Shown here: positions 9,919-22,301 of the stretch, piece after piece
How positions within the stretch are numbered: position 1 is the stretch's first letter
How the letters are laid out: every line of letters begins with the position of its first letter
Assembly (NCBI GenBank): GCA_030248215.1
Contig: JASANG010002566.1
Location: forward strand, 62,001 to 126,000
Source: Enoplolaimus lenunculus
Lineage: Eukaryota; Nematoda; Enoplea; Enoplida; Thoracostomopsidae
Length of the DNA stretch: 64,000 nt
Direction of reading: 5' to 3'
Position numbers and translations under genes: made by a program
Notes under the pieces: generated by a model
What the model saw: the letters and a program-made list of their open reading frames with translations, nothing else
What the model was told of the DNA's origin: nothing
The model's database searches: none

Positions 9919-12900
9919 ATGAATCACAACGAATTTCCAGGTCGAGTAGCAATAATGCTTGACGAAACAAAACTCTCGCCGCGTTCTGGTCATGTGTCTG
10001 TGATTATTGACAATGTTGTACTGATTTGGGGTGGTTACCAGGTTTGCTTTATTTTAAAATTCTCCGCTTTTTTAAATCAAACTGCCAAATTTCCGATTTT
10101 CATCAATGTACCATTCCGTACTAAAATGATTTTTATATGCAGGTTGAGCCTTGGCATTTCATCCTAACATTTTGCAGTGTCATGCGAAAAATAATCCTGG
10201 AGTTAATTGAAAATGAATATTTTTCTGTTGATAATTGTATACTACTGCACACCTGTGGATATTTAAGTAATTACACTGCCATGTTCAGGTTGATGACTCA
10301 GGAAGCAATCTTGGTGAACGCGGAGAATATATGAACGCCAGTCATGTATACGCATATCACTGCGATTCTAACAAATGGTATTTAACTATAGTTTGTTTAT
10401 TGCAATTTTACGCAGAATTCATTGTCACTTCTGTTACTCATCACAGTACTTTTTATCATTTTAAGGAACAAATCATGAGCCTACCTACTTGGCTGTTCTA
10501 TAGTGCTAGTAATAAAGTAGAATCTAACTATATAGGTATACTATATATAAGCTGTATATAACTATGTATGTAAAAACTGAATGAATTGCAAAGAAATTTC
10601 AGTCGATCAGACAGAGCTTTATAGCAACATGTTCGTATTCATTGGTGTATCGTTATGCTCACTGATTGATACGTAAGAAATGTTGTTCGCCAGTTTATAA
10701 TTTTCTTTTTCATTGCAGGTTTATATTTCGCACACTTCATGGTAGCGTGCCTGCGCAATGTTCAGGTGCCACAGCGATTGTGTCTGGACACTTGTTATAC
10801 ATTTTTGGCGGGTTTTATGGTGGCATGGATACGCTTCAGTCATGGAGAAAATCATGGAGCGTGCATGTGCTCAATTTGCTCAATATGGCATGGTCTAATT
10901 CAATTGAACAAATGGAGGATGAGATACTAGAGGAGCTCAATGATACCGGATCTGAGGATGATGATAATTTTGAAAACTTGTTTGATGACCCTGCTGATCC
11001 GGAGATTATGGATCAACCAAGGTAAATCTTTCTGATTGAACTGTTTTACTGTGGGCAGGATTTTGCCAATAATATGTTGATTATATATCCAAACTTCATA
11101 GTTTATTTATATATTGAAATAATTATAGAAACATGTTGTACATCCTGAACCTTACTAATACAGCGTGAGGTCGAATATGACCCCATATAAAATTTTGAAT
11201 TATATTATTACATGACATAGCAGTCTACGACAATGTCTTCTCGGGACACCTGCGGGGATGTGTAGTGGTCAAAAACCGAGACCCGAGATCGAGACCGAGA
11301 CCCGACAACGGTCTCGGTCAATTTTTGACCGATTACCAAGCATAAAAATAAAATTTTTTCTTACAAAAGTTTTGAACGTTTTTTCGTACTTCTGTGTCAT
11401 TCTAGCATAATAAAATGTTGCATCTCCTCAAATATAATATTAAACACAAAAATTACCGCAAAATTTTATTTTTAGCAAAAACACACTGACAAACATAGAT
11501 ACAATAATATAACACGACCACACGTCAAAGACTCCGATAAAATATATAACGCTTTCGGTGGCAAAACTGCGCTTTCAGCTTTTTTCCAACGAAAATGAAT
11601 TGTCAATCGCCAGTACATTTAATAATATTAATAGTTAATGCTTTTTAGCGTTTATCAAAATGATATTTTAGTGTTAATTGGAACCTAAATTTTTTGGCAC
11701 GATTCCTTAAATATCATCTATAAATACAACTATTTGTGTTTTGTTTCACAGAACAATATCAAAAAGTTTGGGGTTTAATTTACTTTATACCATTAAAACT
11801 GCAAAAAAATTGTAGTCAAAGATCAACAAATACAACTGACGTCCGTTTATTGTGAACGTTGAGCAGAAAAAAACGGGAGCTTGCCTTTCTTGTTTGGTTT
11901 CGGTTTGGAACCTACCGAAACTCGAAAAACGAGGCTGAGACCGAGACCGAAACTGAGACCGCATATCCATAGACACGACGCAGTGGTAAAATCAATGCGT
12001 TCAATTTTGGCGCCCTAGTACCAAGTTGGGTCCATTGTCCAATGGACCTTATATTATTAATACGTACGTGTAAATTGTGCTTGATATATAGCATTTAGTA
12101 TTTTTATACTAGATTTCAGACCGTAAGCCTAATCTTAAAGAATATCATCACCAGTATGGAGGATGAGTATTTACATAGCCTGGTATTGATAAAAGCTATT
12201 AGTTCCAGTGATTATTCTGACGGAGCCCTTGATACTGAGGAACCTAATTTTGTGTCAGTGCATTATGCAATTTGGCCTCGAAACCCACCAAATCGGGTAA
12301 CACAGAATGTTGTCAGAGAACGTTAAGGTTACACGAAGTTGTTTGTTTGCATCCAACCTTTAGCAAAACGGTTTTATTGTTCATACAGCAAAGTCCCGTA
12401 ACTTTGATCCAAGAACATAACATTGAACACTGATTAGTACTAAAATTTTTATGTTTCGGAGCTTTAATGATTACCAGCAGCACTAAAATCACTGCAGTAA
12501 ATTTTTTATAACAAGTGATTGTTAATTAATAGAATGGTATAATCACGTAGCTAGCCTGCAATTGGTAACTTTTCGATTTGTTTTGACCACTTGTTAGAAG
12601 TTATTGTTTGTGAAAAACGAAACTTTAAAAATTTTGCTCGTTTTGGTCATTGTGTTTTGCAATGTATAACGTGAAAGGGGGTCCTAGAAAGCCGAGGACA
12701 CGACCTACGGATACGGAGATACAGACACGCAAAATCCTCTGCGCGAGTGCCAAGAAAACTCATTATCGATACGCAATTCTGCTAAAAAGTACATGCTGAA
12801 ATATTCTATTCTATATTACAACTTTAACAACCATCACACTGAACTAATCAGACACCCAAACAGGTTTTTTTCAAAATGGAACTAGAGTCCATCCTGCGTC

Positions 12901-15900
12901 CACGGGAAGTTTTTTGAATCCGGTTCCAAGGTATCCTTAGCGCAAAGTGGCAACAAACGTTCAGATTCGGATTTGGCAAATTAGCAATGGATTCGTATTC
13001 GGTCAAATCCTGGATTCAGCTGTACCCTGCCGTAGCGTATATGACCTTCAGACGAACAGCGCAGATGATCTGGAACTCATTTACGATAAGCAGGAATTTG
13101 GTGGCTTTAACGCCGCGGAAGTTGAAAATGCCGTTAGAGCGACTGAAAAAAACATTTACGATGTCAACGAGATCGTTTGACAGTCAGGAACATTTCAATT
13201 TCAGGTCCATGTGAGAATAAGCCTAGGAATGCCTCATAGGTCCAATCTCAAGCTTGAGTTGTGATCGATTTGGACACAGAGGTGCACACCAGAAATTTTA
13301 ACTAGAGCTGTAGCAAGTTCGTTTGGTTATCCGGTACGTTTAAAAATGAATTTCTTCGTTTCGATTTAGCTAAAATTTTATGGTAGCGTGCGGAGTCCAC
13401 AGTGTGTCCAACTGAGTTTTTTGTGTCCCGTTGCAAATATTGTGAGTCCAGACTTACTCGTGGACTCAAAAAACCTTGCACCCAACCGTGCTAACGATGA
13501 AAGAAGACGACGAGGTTGTACAGTATTTGTGGCAAGTAACAGAATGGGGGCGTCGTGTTGACAAGGCGGATTTAAAGACGATTTTAAAACGTTATTTAAA
13601 CTGCTTGAGAGAAACTGTACCTGCATTGAAAGACAATAAGCCTCAAAAACGTTTTGTTGAAAATTTTTCCAGTATCACCGAAACGTTTTGGGACAAAGCG
13701 CATGTATTTATCGGACCCAAAACAATTTATATTTCGATCATTTGGAAGAAAACCCTAAGAAAATATCGCCGTCGCACGAGTTTAATATGGACGAAAGTAA
13801 TGTTTCGGGTGCTGTTAAACGAGAAAAAGTGTTTTGCGCGAAGGGTAACTGGAACGGGTCTGTCTTCCACAAAACTCAACACATTTGACACAACAATTCG
13901 ATCCTACGTTATTCAGACAACTGAAGATGGCTTGGCGCATTGCACTAGAAAACTACCGCATGAAAAGCACGGGCAAGGCTTTTGTTGATAAATTTTTGTA
14001 TAGTGGGGTTCTAAAGAAAGCTCGGGGGGGTGGGCGGTGAAAACTAATAACACATATGTGGCAAGTGGTTGCGAAAATGCTGTACTTGCCCCATTGGACC
14101 GCATTGTCGTATGAAATGTTTCACACCAGTCTAGTTCAATTGCAGTGTGGCATTTGTTTGAAAATTGTCTAGAAGAACACAGGTTGGCTCTTTTCCAAAG
14201 TAGAATGTGTTAGAATGCGTAGATATGTAGATACATTGGCAATTTTCCCGTTTAAGAGTTCGGCTGACTTCATTTTAGATTCGCATGTCGTTGATGAAAT
14301 AAAACGTTAGATTTTTAATCTAGTCTCATCCATCTCACTGGTGTTTAGAACACGAACCGAAAGGCATGTTCAGAGAAGGCTGATTGGAACTAAACACTAC
14401 ACGTTAGCTGAAGACATGAATTGGCGTGGTAGATTTGGCCATTGTCGAGCAAGTAATGCCGGCAAGAGGGAAATGCGAATGTCGGTAATATATTCTGACC
14501 AAACCTGGCAAATACGGGATACAGATATCTTGGGTGACTGATGCTAAAACAAGTTATCCGCTAAACAGGGTGCAACCGGAATTACAATTTACCGGAACCG
14601 GAACCGGAATTTGAAAATTTTACCGGAACCGGAACCGGAAAGTGAAAAATGCATTTCACCAAAAATTTCATTTTAATCGTATTTTTTGCTCTATTATTTG
14701 TGAAACAACCTTAGTCGAACATAGGTATTTATTTTATCTGTTATATTTTAGATTTTCATCATCTACTGAAGTGAAATCCACCATCAATGGCTTATATTCG
14801 GAGTACAAGTGGCTTTCAAAAGAGATTCTTAAAAATTAGCAAAGTTAAGAAAACGGCCAAATTATAATACCGGAATTTTTAAATCCGGTAAAAATTTACC
14901 GGAACCGGAAGGTGAAAAAATGCCGGAACCGGAACCGGAATTCCGGTTGCACCCTGCCGCTAAATGCAGAAATTTATTTAAATCTATGGTGATACCGTAA
15001 TATGAAAGCGCAGAAACGTAACAGTGGATAGTTTTTAAAGATAAGAAGTTAGCCGAGATCTTTGTTTTGCACAATATGTTAAGCATAGTTGGCACACTGA
15101 GAGAAAACGAAAAATATGTTCCGCGTTAAATGTTGCCAAATCATGAATGACCTGCCGAGTTTAAACTTATTTGGGTTTGACCGCCAACTTACAATCATCA
15201 GCTATGTTCCAAAGAAGAATAAGGCAGTGGTTTTGCTTGCTAGTATTTATGGCGGTGTCGCAGTGACTCCTGACAAGAAGAACAAGCCCCATACATTGAG
15301 AATTACAGTGAAACAAAGTCAGGACTCGGCATTGTGGAACATATGATACGACTGTATTCTTGCAAGCGTACAACGTACAGTTGGTCAATGGATTTTACGA
15401 TATCATAGATATAGGTCTCATCGCTTCATACACTGATTGGGTGGACAGAAACCCTTACTGGTGTAGCGGTCAGTCGGACAACTTTATAAAATTGATTGAG
15501 TTGGGGTATGACCTGATAGAACTATGTCATATATGTCCACGTACTCTTGACCAAAAAATAGGTGAAGCAAAGGTGTTCAGTATGTGATAACTTTGTGTGC
15601 AGTGAACACGTTAAACTAGTTTGTAATGAGTGTGAGAGCTAAAATTTTTGACTGAATCAGACTTTTGCAAGAATATTTGAAACATTCGAAAGCATAACAG
15701 ATAATTTGTCGCTTTTTCTAAAAATTATTGTATTATTTTTTGTTCAGCCTCTGGTTATAGCATTATTTAGTTATTACAGAAACGCAAATGAAAACTGCAT
15801 CGCACTGTTTAGTTACATATTACAGAAACAAAAAATGAAACCGTTTGCCTGTATTTATGTTAATAAGTGCACTCTAAATATTATAAAGTGATGGATATAA

Positions 15901-18900
15901 TGATGTACCGTAGACGAAACGTTGTATATGTCAAAAGAGTGAGCGCGATGTAGTGCGGATAGGCTTAAAAAGTAACTTATGCTGTTATCCAGATTTAAAT
16001 GAGGTGTTGTATTTTGTTCATAATATGTAACACGACTAGTCTCTTCGTATTCCATAATTTATACTTTACTGAAAATTGTAGTTGCGCTATCACTGTTCAC
16101 TGAATGAGTGAAACAATGGTAATATTGCACGGAGTTCATATATTTTTGTACGGGTTTGTCCAGGTTTAACTTCGTTGATGTTTGCTTGGGTTTTACTGTA
16201 AGATGAGAATACTGCTTAGCAGTAGAGTTTTATTGAGTAGTGGTGGTGTAAGTAGTATGGTATTGTTGCTTTAGCCGCTCTCGACATAACGTCCATAATG
16301 GGAATAGTTCACCGAGCGCTGATTCATCAGACGCACGGGCTCGAGAAGAAGCTACACAAGCTAGGCGCATGCAACGAATGCAAAGACGGGAGCGTATTCG
16401 ACATTGGTACAAAAACGTACCGACACCAAGACATAAGTTTGCTGGCTGGCAAGTGGGAAATAGGTTAGGTTTAAATATGTGTTTAACTTGGTGTCGTCAC
16501 ATATGAACATTGAAAATGCTAAAAAATTTGCGTCACCGATTCAACCCTGGTGTGTTTTTACTACAAGAGATTCAATGAAACGTGTTTACAACTATCATGT
16601 TATAGTTAATTGTTAAGGTCACAATTTAGAGTTCGGTAATCGTACCATTCATCATAATGGTTTAAAAATTTCTGTGATATTTTTTCTTGTATTTTAGGTT
16701 ATTTTACTTTGGCGGATTTGGAACACCACCTGATCTAATGGAGATTGGTTTAACGGAAACGTTGCACTATCGGTTTTTAAACGAAAACGGGTCATTCTTA
16801 CTGGATGATAATTTGGTAAGCAGTTACTGACAAGTTAATTTGTTGTTCACAATTAAAATTGTAGTTGTGTTGTGCGTTACTTTTGCAGTCTCTCTGAGTT
16901 GTTATCATATTTTTCACACATGCGTCGCAAATATTTTGAACATTTTGAAGATAAATCAAATCAGTTAAAGTTGTAGCATTTGTAGTGCTACAAATTGTCT
17001 GGAATATACTTCAATTTGTTCGTTGCATCTTGATTGTATAGTTTTTTAAATCTTGTGTAACTCAAAACGGAACACGTTAGAATCTTGCGTATATGTGGCA
17101 TGTGCCATTGCATAATCAGATAACAAGGATTTTTAAATTTTATACTATAGGCCTGGGGGTTCGCTACTGGGGTGGTGGGGGCCTGCACTTAGAATTTTTA
17201 CACTGGTTCAGTCCCAGACAAGATTTCACACGCGGTTAATTTTACGTTCCTTACTTTTTTTGTGAAGAACATCATCAGTATGAATTCTCGTCTTGATCAT
17301 GTGTCATATATGATATTATGTTTATTCTTTATATGGTTGTTTTGATTATGTGCTTAGTCGTAGGCGTATCCGAGCACTGGTTTGTGCAACTAACGTTGTA
17401 TTGAAAATTCTGCGACATACCCAGCTCAGAAATATCCCCCGGTTGCGAATTAGGAGGCCCTCTGGTTGATACCGCCCACTCGGCTCGACGCAGCGAATGA
17501 CCAGTAGGCGTTCCAAGTTTAGGCATTACCTTTAGATCTTGGTGATTTTGTTTGTCTTGTGTTATTAATATTTATAATTTATTGTAATAAAATTATTTAA
17601 AGTTTTAGGCCTATCCTTGTGCCTGGAACAATCAGTTGGTTGTGTTTGACATTGAATCAAAGACTTGGAGTAACCCAAAGTTAAAAGTAAATATAATTTT
17701 ATTGTTTACTTTCGCGCGTTTAAGATAGAAACTGTGTTTCTTATTAAGAGCTTCCAGTTTGAAATTGGGATTATTAAATTCGCTCTGCGTCATATGGTAT
17801 TATTTGTTTACTTCATTCAAAAATGCGTTTAAAGTTGTTACTCGTTCGCTGGAGTAAGTTTGTGGGTTGCAGAAATTGTCTGTTTGTATTGTTATTGTTA
17901 GATTTATGTGATTTAAGGGTCAAGTGCCGTGCCCACGTGCAGCTCATGCTTGCCATAAAATATCAGACGAATGTTTATTATTATTTGGAGGAAGACACAA
18001 AGAAAGTCGTTTAAGTGATTTGTACTCATTTAACAACAAGACTTTAACATGGACGTGTTTGTAAGTTTAATACATGAGCGTTTTAAACAGTTGGGTGCTT
18101 TCAAACCAGAACCTGGGTGTCGCTCTCATACTTATCATTTCTGCTAATCCATTGTATGATTGCAAAATGCATTAATTCCAACAATAATTGTTTCAACCTG
18201 TAAGTCATTATAAGTAAACCAGTAAAATAAATAAGGTCTCACTGTCTTTTTCGTACAAGGGATTGTCATAGTGTTATACACGCTCTAGTCCATTTAATTA
18301 TCAGCTTCACTTCAAAATTTAGCTCTGTTCGTTAAATTGCCAGGAGCTCAAGTCTTGAACATCCGGAACCACTTATTGATACTCAGATTGTGACGGGCAA
18401 CGGTCCTTGTGGTCGCTCGTGGTCATCTATGTGCCAGATTACGCCAACGAAAGTGATGCTGTATGGCGGGTTTACATCTGACTGCAAACCATTAGGCAAG
18501 TTTGAGCCTAATATGCGCATTGGTTTCAAAACATTGTAATTCCGAAAATCATATTTGTTTTGAGACCGGTAGAATAGTGCAACGAATTCAATCAAGATAT
18601 GATCATAGACCATAATTATCGAATAGAAATCTTTGTAAAACGATTATTTCAGGCATTACAGCTGGTGCCTTAAGTTAAGACACGAAAATTTGTATAAATT
18701 ATTGTTTTAGCAGACTGTTGGACATTAGATACTCAAACGTGGAAATGGACGGAGTATCGTATGCCAGGTCCTAGCAAGCCGCGCTTATGGCATACGATAG
18801 TGTCGTCTGGCAACGGTGCAGCTTATGTTTTTGGTGGCTGTGAAAACAACATCCATGATGACAGCATTCCGAAGGTGAGTGTGCGCCTGAGTCGAAATTT

Positions 18901-20144
18901 GTAAACGCCAAAGCCAGGGTGCAACCGGAATTTCTGTTCCGGTTCCGGCATTTTTTCACCTTCCGGTAAATTTTTACCGGATTTAAAAATTCCGGTGTTA
19001 TAATTTGGCCGTTTTCTTAACTTTGCTAATTTTTAAGATTCTGTTTTGAAAGCCACTTGTACTCCGAATATAAGCCATTGATGGTGGATTTCACTTCAGT
19101 CGATGATGAAAATCTAAAATACAACAAATAAAATAAATACCTATGTTCGACTATGGTTGTTTCACAAATAATAGAGCAAAAAATACGATTAAAATGAAAT
19201 TTTTGGTGAAATGCATTTTTCACTTTCCGGTTCCGGTAAAATTTTCAAATTCCGGTTCCGGTAAATTGTAATTCCGGTTACACCCTGGCCAAAGCATAAC
19301 AATGCCAAATGCTCAAACAACCAATATGCTCCCATAGACATTGCATTATTCCTAGAGATTTATAGAAGACTTTGTCGGATGTCATTTGAGTACGGCAAAC
19401 ACTTCTTTGACTTTGTCTTCTTGAAAACGTAAAAATGTTTTATGGTTTCTCTTAATTTCTCTTAATTTGATGAAAGAAGCTATTTACACCAAGTTTTGCT
19501 AAAATTTAAATTTCAAGCAATGCTTAAGTTAATTGGACTTTGCTGCCTGCTGTTTGTTTTTGCTATGGCAAGTGCTGCGCACGCTGGTGTTCTTACCCTG
19601 CTACAGCCTAATTTTTAAACTTTTGTTTTTTCAGAAGTTCTCAAGAGAACTGATGTGCATACGAACTGCGCCAAAGTCGTTGCTATCGTAGGTTTATTAC
19701 AATGATATTAATAAATAACAGGTTATCTCTTATATATAATCAGTTGTTTTTTGGGTAATTCAGAGGTGGTACGTTTTTCAAATCTTGCGTCTTAAATAAT
19801 TCATGCTTCCTGTTTGATTACGACAGAAGCTGGCTAAAGAGCGCTTTGTAACCCATAGTTTATTCATTAATGTTTGCTACCTAGAAATTGCACCCTTAAT
19901 TATACTAAAATTACTTAAAAATTTAAATGCTATCAATTTTATAATCATGACATGCGTTTGTTTTTGCTTTAGCGCGTGCCTTGACGTCGTTATTGATCGT
20001 ACAGAATTATCGACCAATTTTCTAGCGTCAGTATTGCCCAAGTCTCTAATGAGCCGTGTACTGATTGCAAGAAAGCCGCTGGAAGCAATTGATAAGTTTG
20101 AAATATACACGATTGCCAATTTGTTGTCGGCAAATCTTAAATAA
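9919..20144 (+). CDS. KLHDC2: KLHDC2-like kelch-repeat substrate receptor of a CUL2 ubiquitin ligase (11 exons, 527 aa)
   Basis: In the family this protein recognises C-terminal diglycine degrons and hands them to CUL2-elongin B/C. Exons: 9919-10041, 10289-10377, 10719-11021, 16275-16463, 16698-16815, 17609-17686, 17918-18060, 18344-18495, 18711-18874, 19635-19687, 19973-20144; all phases agree. Kelch signatures recur (GHVSVIIDNVVLIWGGYQ, LLYIFGGFYGG, LFYFGGFG, LLLFGGRHKESR, VMLYGGFTSD, AAYVFGGCENN). Degron-pocket residues known from human KLHDC2 are matched: Trp280, Arg326, Arg331, Ser373 and Trp374 (human W191, R236, R241, S269, W270). The C-terminus has a BC box SLLSACLDVV and a Cul2-box-like LPKSLM. 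The intron after 18495 has a GC donor (GGCAAGT). Oddity: at residues about 136-215 an acidic stretch followed by an arginine-rich helix is inserted in an early blade, making it about 120 residues longer than the human protein. The start at 9919 is the first ATG in frame and could be revised. Confidence 0.88.
12155..12328 (+). other. Orphan open frame beginning MEDEYLHSLVLIKAISS
   Basis: A 57-codon frame with an acidic, serine-rich start and the later motif HYAIWPRNPPN ends at a TAA. I do not recognise it. It could be the N-terminal piece of the piggyBac-like transposase whose C-terminus lies 3 kb downstream, or an alternative exon. Confidence 0.25.
13476..14030 (+). pseudogene. pogo/Tigger-like (Tc1-mariner superfamily) transposase remnant
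   Basis: The N-terminal part (EVVQYLWQVTEWGRR, KTILKRYLNCLRE, KPQKRFVENFSS) looks like the helix-turn-helix/CENP-B-type DNA-binding half of pogo transposases. A second frame at about 13688-13888 holds EFNMDESNVSGAVKR, matching the NMDE(T/S) block around the first catalytic Asp. The next frame has LFRQLKMAWRIALENYR, as in the post-catalytic region of this family. At least two frameshifts separate these parts, and I see no intact DDE triad, so it is a dead copy. No terminal repeats were identified. Confidence 0.6.
14566..14956. mobile_element. hAT-type MITE, CAGGGTGCAACCGGAATT ends
   Basis: The terminal repeats CAGGGTGCAACCGGAATT and AATTCCGGTTGCACCCTG are perfect inverts. The 8-bp target duplication CCGCTAAA is at 14558-14565 and 14957-14964. 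The inside has GGAACCGGAACCGGAA tracts and a non-coding core. It is in intron 3 of the KLHDC2-like gene. Confidence 0.92.
15080..15641 (+). pseudogene. piggyBac-like transposase remnant, C-terminal part
   Basis: The frame at 15116-15346 reads LTIISYVPKKNKAVVLLASI...DKKNKP, matching the piggyBac stretch before the GGVDxxD block. A second frame (15360-15587) gives VNGFYDIIDIGLIASYTDWV, matching the late FYNxxDIxxxNAxxxW motif. A third frame (about 15571-15641) gives RCSVCDNFVCSEHVKLVCNE, the cysteine-rich C-terminal finger, ending at a TAA. Frames change between these blocks, so the gene is broken. The N-terminal half and the ends were not found. Confidence 0.7.
18496..18497 (+). other. Non-canonical GC 5' splice site of KLHDC2-like intron 8
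   Basis: The exon ends ATTAG and the intron starts GCAAGT; the acceptor is at 18709-18710. The protein alignment (KPL-A-DCW against human QPLSDAW) requires this junction. Apart from the C, the donor matches the U1 consensus, as expected for GC-AG introns. Confidence 0.8.
18915..19287. mobile_element. hAT-type MITE, same subfamily, opposite orientation
   Basis: This copy is the reverse complement of the element at 14566-14956 and nearly identical in the core. The 8-bp duplication GCCAAAGC lies at 18907-18914 and 19288-19295. It is inserted 41 bp after exon 9 of the KLHDC2-like gene. Confidence 0.92.
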
Positions 20145-20165
20145 ATATTACCATTATATCGGGAA

Positions 20166-20171
20166 AATAAA
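20166..20171 (+). promoter_or_regulatory. Poly(A) signal AATAAA of the KLHDC2-like gene
   Basis: AATAAA occurs 22 bases past the stop. Another AATAAA overlaps the stop codon itself (20140-20145). Confidence 0.55.
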
Positions 20172-20600
20172 TTGACATATTGAACGTTGAATGACGACGT
20201 AGACAATCAACTTCAACCTTTGTAGTAAACAACGTTTGATCGCATTGGCTTCGGTTTTGGCTTACAGGCGTGGTTTGATTCAATTTTGAATTAATAGTCG
20301 CAGATGTTACATTGCGTTGAAGCTCGGTGATATTTATGTTTATGCAAATATGTAAGTCGTGTGGTACTCGTAAACAGAGGCAAGAAACCATATTATTGAG
20401 GTCAGAATGTTGTGGCTTTCATCAGAGCTGTTTCGGTGCCATAATTTGGACAGGATCTGGGGTCAGCGTCGCATAACTTTTAATGTTAATATATTTTTTG
20501 CCCGACATCAGTTTCAAGATTTGAAATAAAATTTTTTTATTAATATAACAAGTAATTAAAAAATTTTTCTTGCTTTAAAGTAAAGAAAGTATTGCAGAAC

Positions 20601-20720
20601 TTTGTTGGATTCGGCTTTTTTGAAACCGAATCCGAAACTCAAATTTTTGCCGAATTCAATCCGAACCATTGTTGCCGCCCTGACGTATTGGGGCACTCTC
20701 AGGTCCCGGTGCCGGGGCTC
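20601..20720. other. Short CG-rich patch with no assigned function
   Basis: Sequence around CTCAGGTCCCGGTGCCGGGG is unlike the AT-rich surroundings. No gene signature was found. It may be the remnant of an unclassified repeat. Confidence 0.2.
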
Positions 20721-21043
20721 GACCCAGGAGAGCTCTTATATTTATAATCAGTGTGTCAGTATATACTCAACCGAAAACCGTACAGGATTTTCGTATAACT
20801 CGTGGTAGGTAGAATTGCATAATGTATACGACAAAAGTGTAGTATATTACCAGACTGCAAACTTATATTAAAAAATAACAGAAGCCGATCAAAATAGCGT
20901 AAGCCGCATATCAACCAATCAAAATTTTATGCTATCTTTACAACAAGCTTAAAGCAATGGAAATTTCAACATTTTGTTAACGTAAACGACAGCAACCGGA
21001 TGCCCGATTTACATGATGGTGATGGTTTACATATTTTTTTGTT

Positions 21044-21310
21044 TTAAGCCCCACTCATAGCAGCCACAACCCGCAGCTGCAATTTAATTGGCACGTTCAA
21101 CTCATTCACAAGTATAGTTGCGGTAGCAACTTGCTTCGCAGCTTCTAGTTTTGTTCCAAAGCCCATTGCAAAATTTGCAGTTGAAAGTTCTGATTTCAAA
21201 AAGTTGCACTTGCAAGCAGCAGCTGCAAATTTTAGATGCCAAAACTTCCGCATGCAAATTGCAGTTGCAAGCTATCGCTGCAAAAACTTGCACGTGTCAG
21301 TGGCTCTTAA
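21044..21310. mobile_element. Diverged MITE, GCAAGTT/GCAGCTGCAA family
   Basis: The left end TTAAGCCCCACTCATAGCAG and right end CTTGCACGTGTCAGTGGCTC match the family at 8847 in degenerate form. The inside is rich in TTGCAGTTGCAAG motifs. Reading frames across it are spurious. Confidence 0.6.
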
Positions 21311-21456
21311 TGCAAGTTTTAGATATATTGATTTCAATGTAGTTTCATGTGTTAACTTTGAAAGATTAACTTTATGTATGCTATAAACTGTTATAAGCCT
21401 ATGTTATAAGCCAGGTGCTTGAGCAACACTTGGTAGTATTGTTGTAAGTAAACCTC

Positions 21457-21650
21457 TGTTGATATACCTTATTATATCTTATCGTCAACGTATATAATGT
21501 ATGCATGTTGCTTATCGCTGAAACCACAAACTTTGTCTCGGGTAAGCTACAATTCTCTGTCGACTTCAAAAATATAAAAGACGAGAGTTGATACGCAGTT
21601 CAAGAAATAGCAATTATTTTCGACTTGGTGGGGAAAGTTTTTGAATTCTG
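21457..21650 (+). repeat. Copy 1 of a ~200-bp dispersed direct repeat with a TATAAAAGA box
   Basis: The block from GCATGTTGCTTATCGCTGAA through ATATAAAAGACGAGAGTTGA to GACTTGGTGGGGAAAGTTT matches 63765-64000 with small changes and one roughly 50-bp insertion in the other copy. It contains a good TATA-box-like motif. It may be a duplicated promoter or an element end. Confidence 0.55.
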
Positions 21651-21655
21651 TTTTT

Positions 21656-21951
21656 GGCCCATGTTACTATAAAGGCCGTCCCAATTTCCCGGGACACAAA
21701 TATACCGGGAGTGCACACTTATGCGCTCCTGTTTACATATGCACAGGCAGATATATTTACGTATATATATGTCCAAACTGTCCCGTTGTCCCATCTGTCG
21801 CAATTGTCCCATCTGTCCCACTGTCCCTATTATATTTTTTGAATGTACTCCTGGTACATTGCTGTCCCGGGATAATGGGGCGGGTACTCCTGGTAAATTT
21901 CTGTCCCGGGAAAATGGGACGGCCTTTAAAGTTACATTGGCCCTGTTTTTT
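21656..21951. mobile_element. MITE with TTACTNTAAAGGCCGTCCC ends and a TGTCCC-rich core
   Basis: The ends GGCCCATGTTACTATAAAGG and CGGCCTTTAAAGTTACATTG are inverted. They resemble those of the TTAGGC-array MITEs, but the core is a CTGTCCCATCTGTCCC-type array instead. A related TGTCCC-rich fragment is at about 22580-22750. Confidence 0.7.
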
Positions 21952-22012
21952 ATGATAAATGTACGTCTATTACAGCTCCATGCTTATACGAGCATTAAAT
22001 ACCAGGGTACAA

Positions 22013-22293
22013 CCGGAGGTCTGCCTCCGGCTCCGGTAAAATTTTTGCCGGAGGTTCCGGCAATTTTGGTAGTAAAATTTGGCAAAATTTATCTGTTTAG
22101 CGTGGTTTGTTTTACTTTCGTCACAATACTTATTTTTAGGATAGAATTTCCAAAATTTCTCAGATTAAACTAAACAACTTGACAACATATTGCAGATTTT
22201 GGCCAAAATTACCTAATTAACCATCATTTTACCACTTAATGTCGCCTCACCTCCAGCTCCGGCAAGTTTCGTTGACCCTCCGGTTGCACCCTG
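22013..22293. mobile_element. hAT-type MITE, CAGGGTACAACCGGAGG subfamily
   Basis: The ends are CAGGGTACAACCGGAGG and CTCCGGTTGCACCCTG. The 8-bp duplication TTAAATAC is at 22005-22012 and 22294-22301. The core has CTCCGGCTCCGG tracts. Confidence 0.9.
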
Positions 22294-22301
22294 TTAAATA
22301 C

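Larger units (their letters stand above)
11022..16274 (+). other. 5.25-kb third intron of the KLHDC2-like gene, a transposon harbour
   Basis: Borders AAG|GTAAATC and TTTAG|CCG give phase 2 on both sides. From the 5' end it holds GAGACCGAG-rich tracts (11270-11340 and 11925-11965), an orphan open frame at 12155-12328, a pogo-like remnant, a hAT MITE and a piggyBac-like remnant. All other introns of the gene are below 800 bp. Confidence 0.85.

Noticed and set aside
14642-14839. 65-codon frame repeated at 14642 (+) and 19026 (-) as a conserved small protein
   Set aside because: Both copies are the cores of inverted hAT MITEs. Identity reflects recent transposition.
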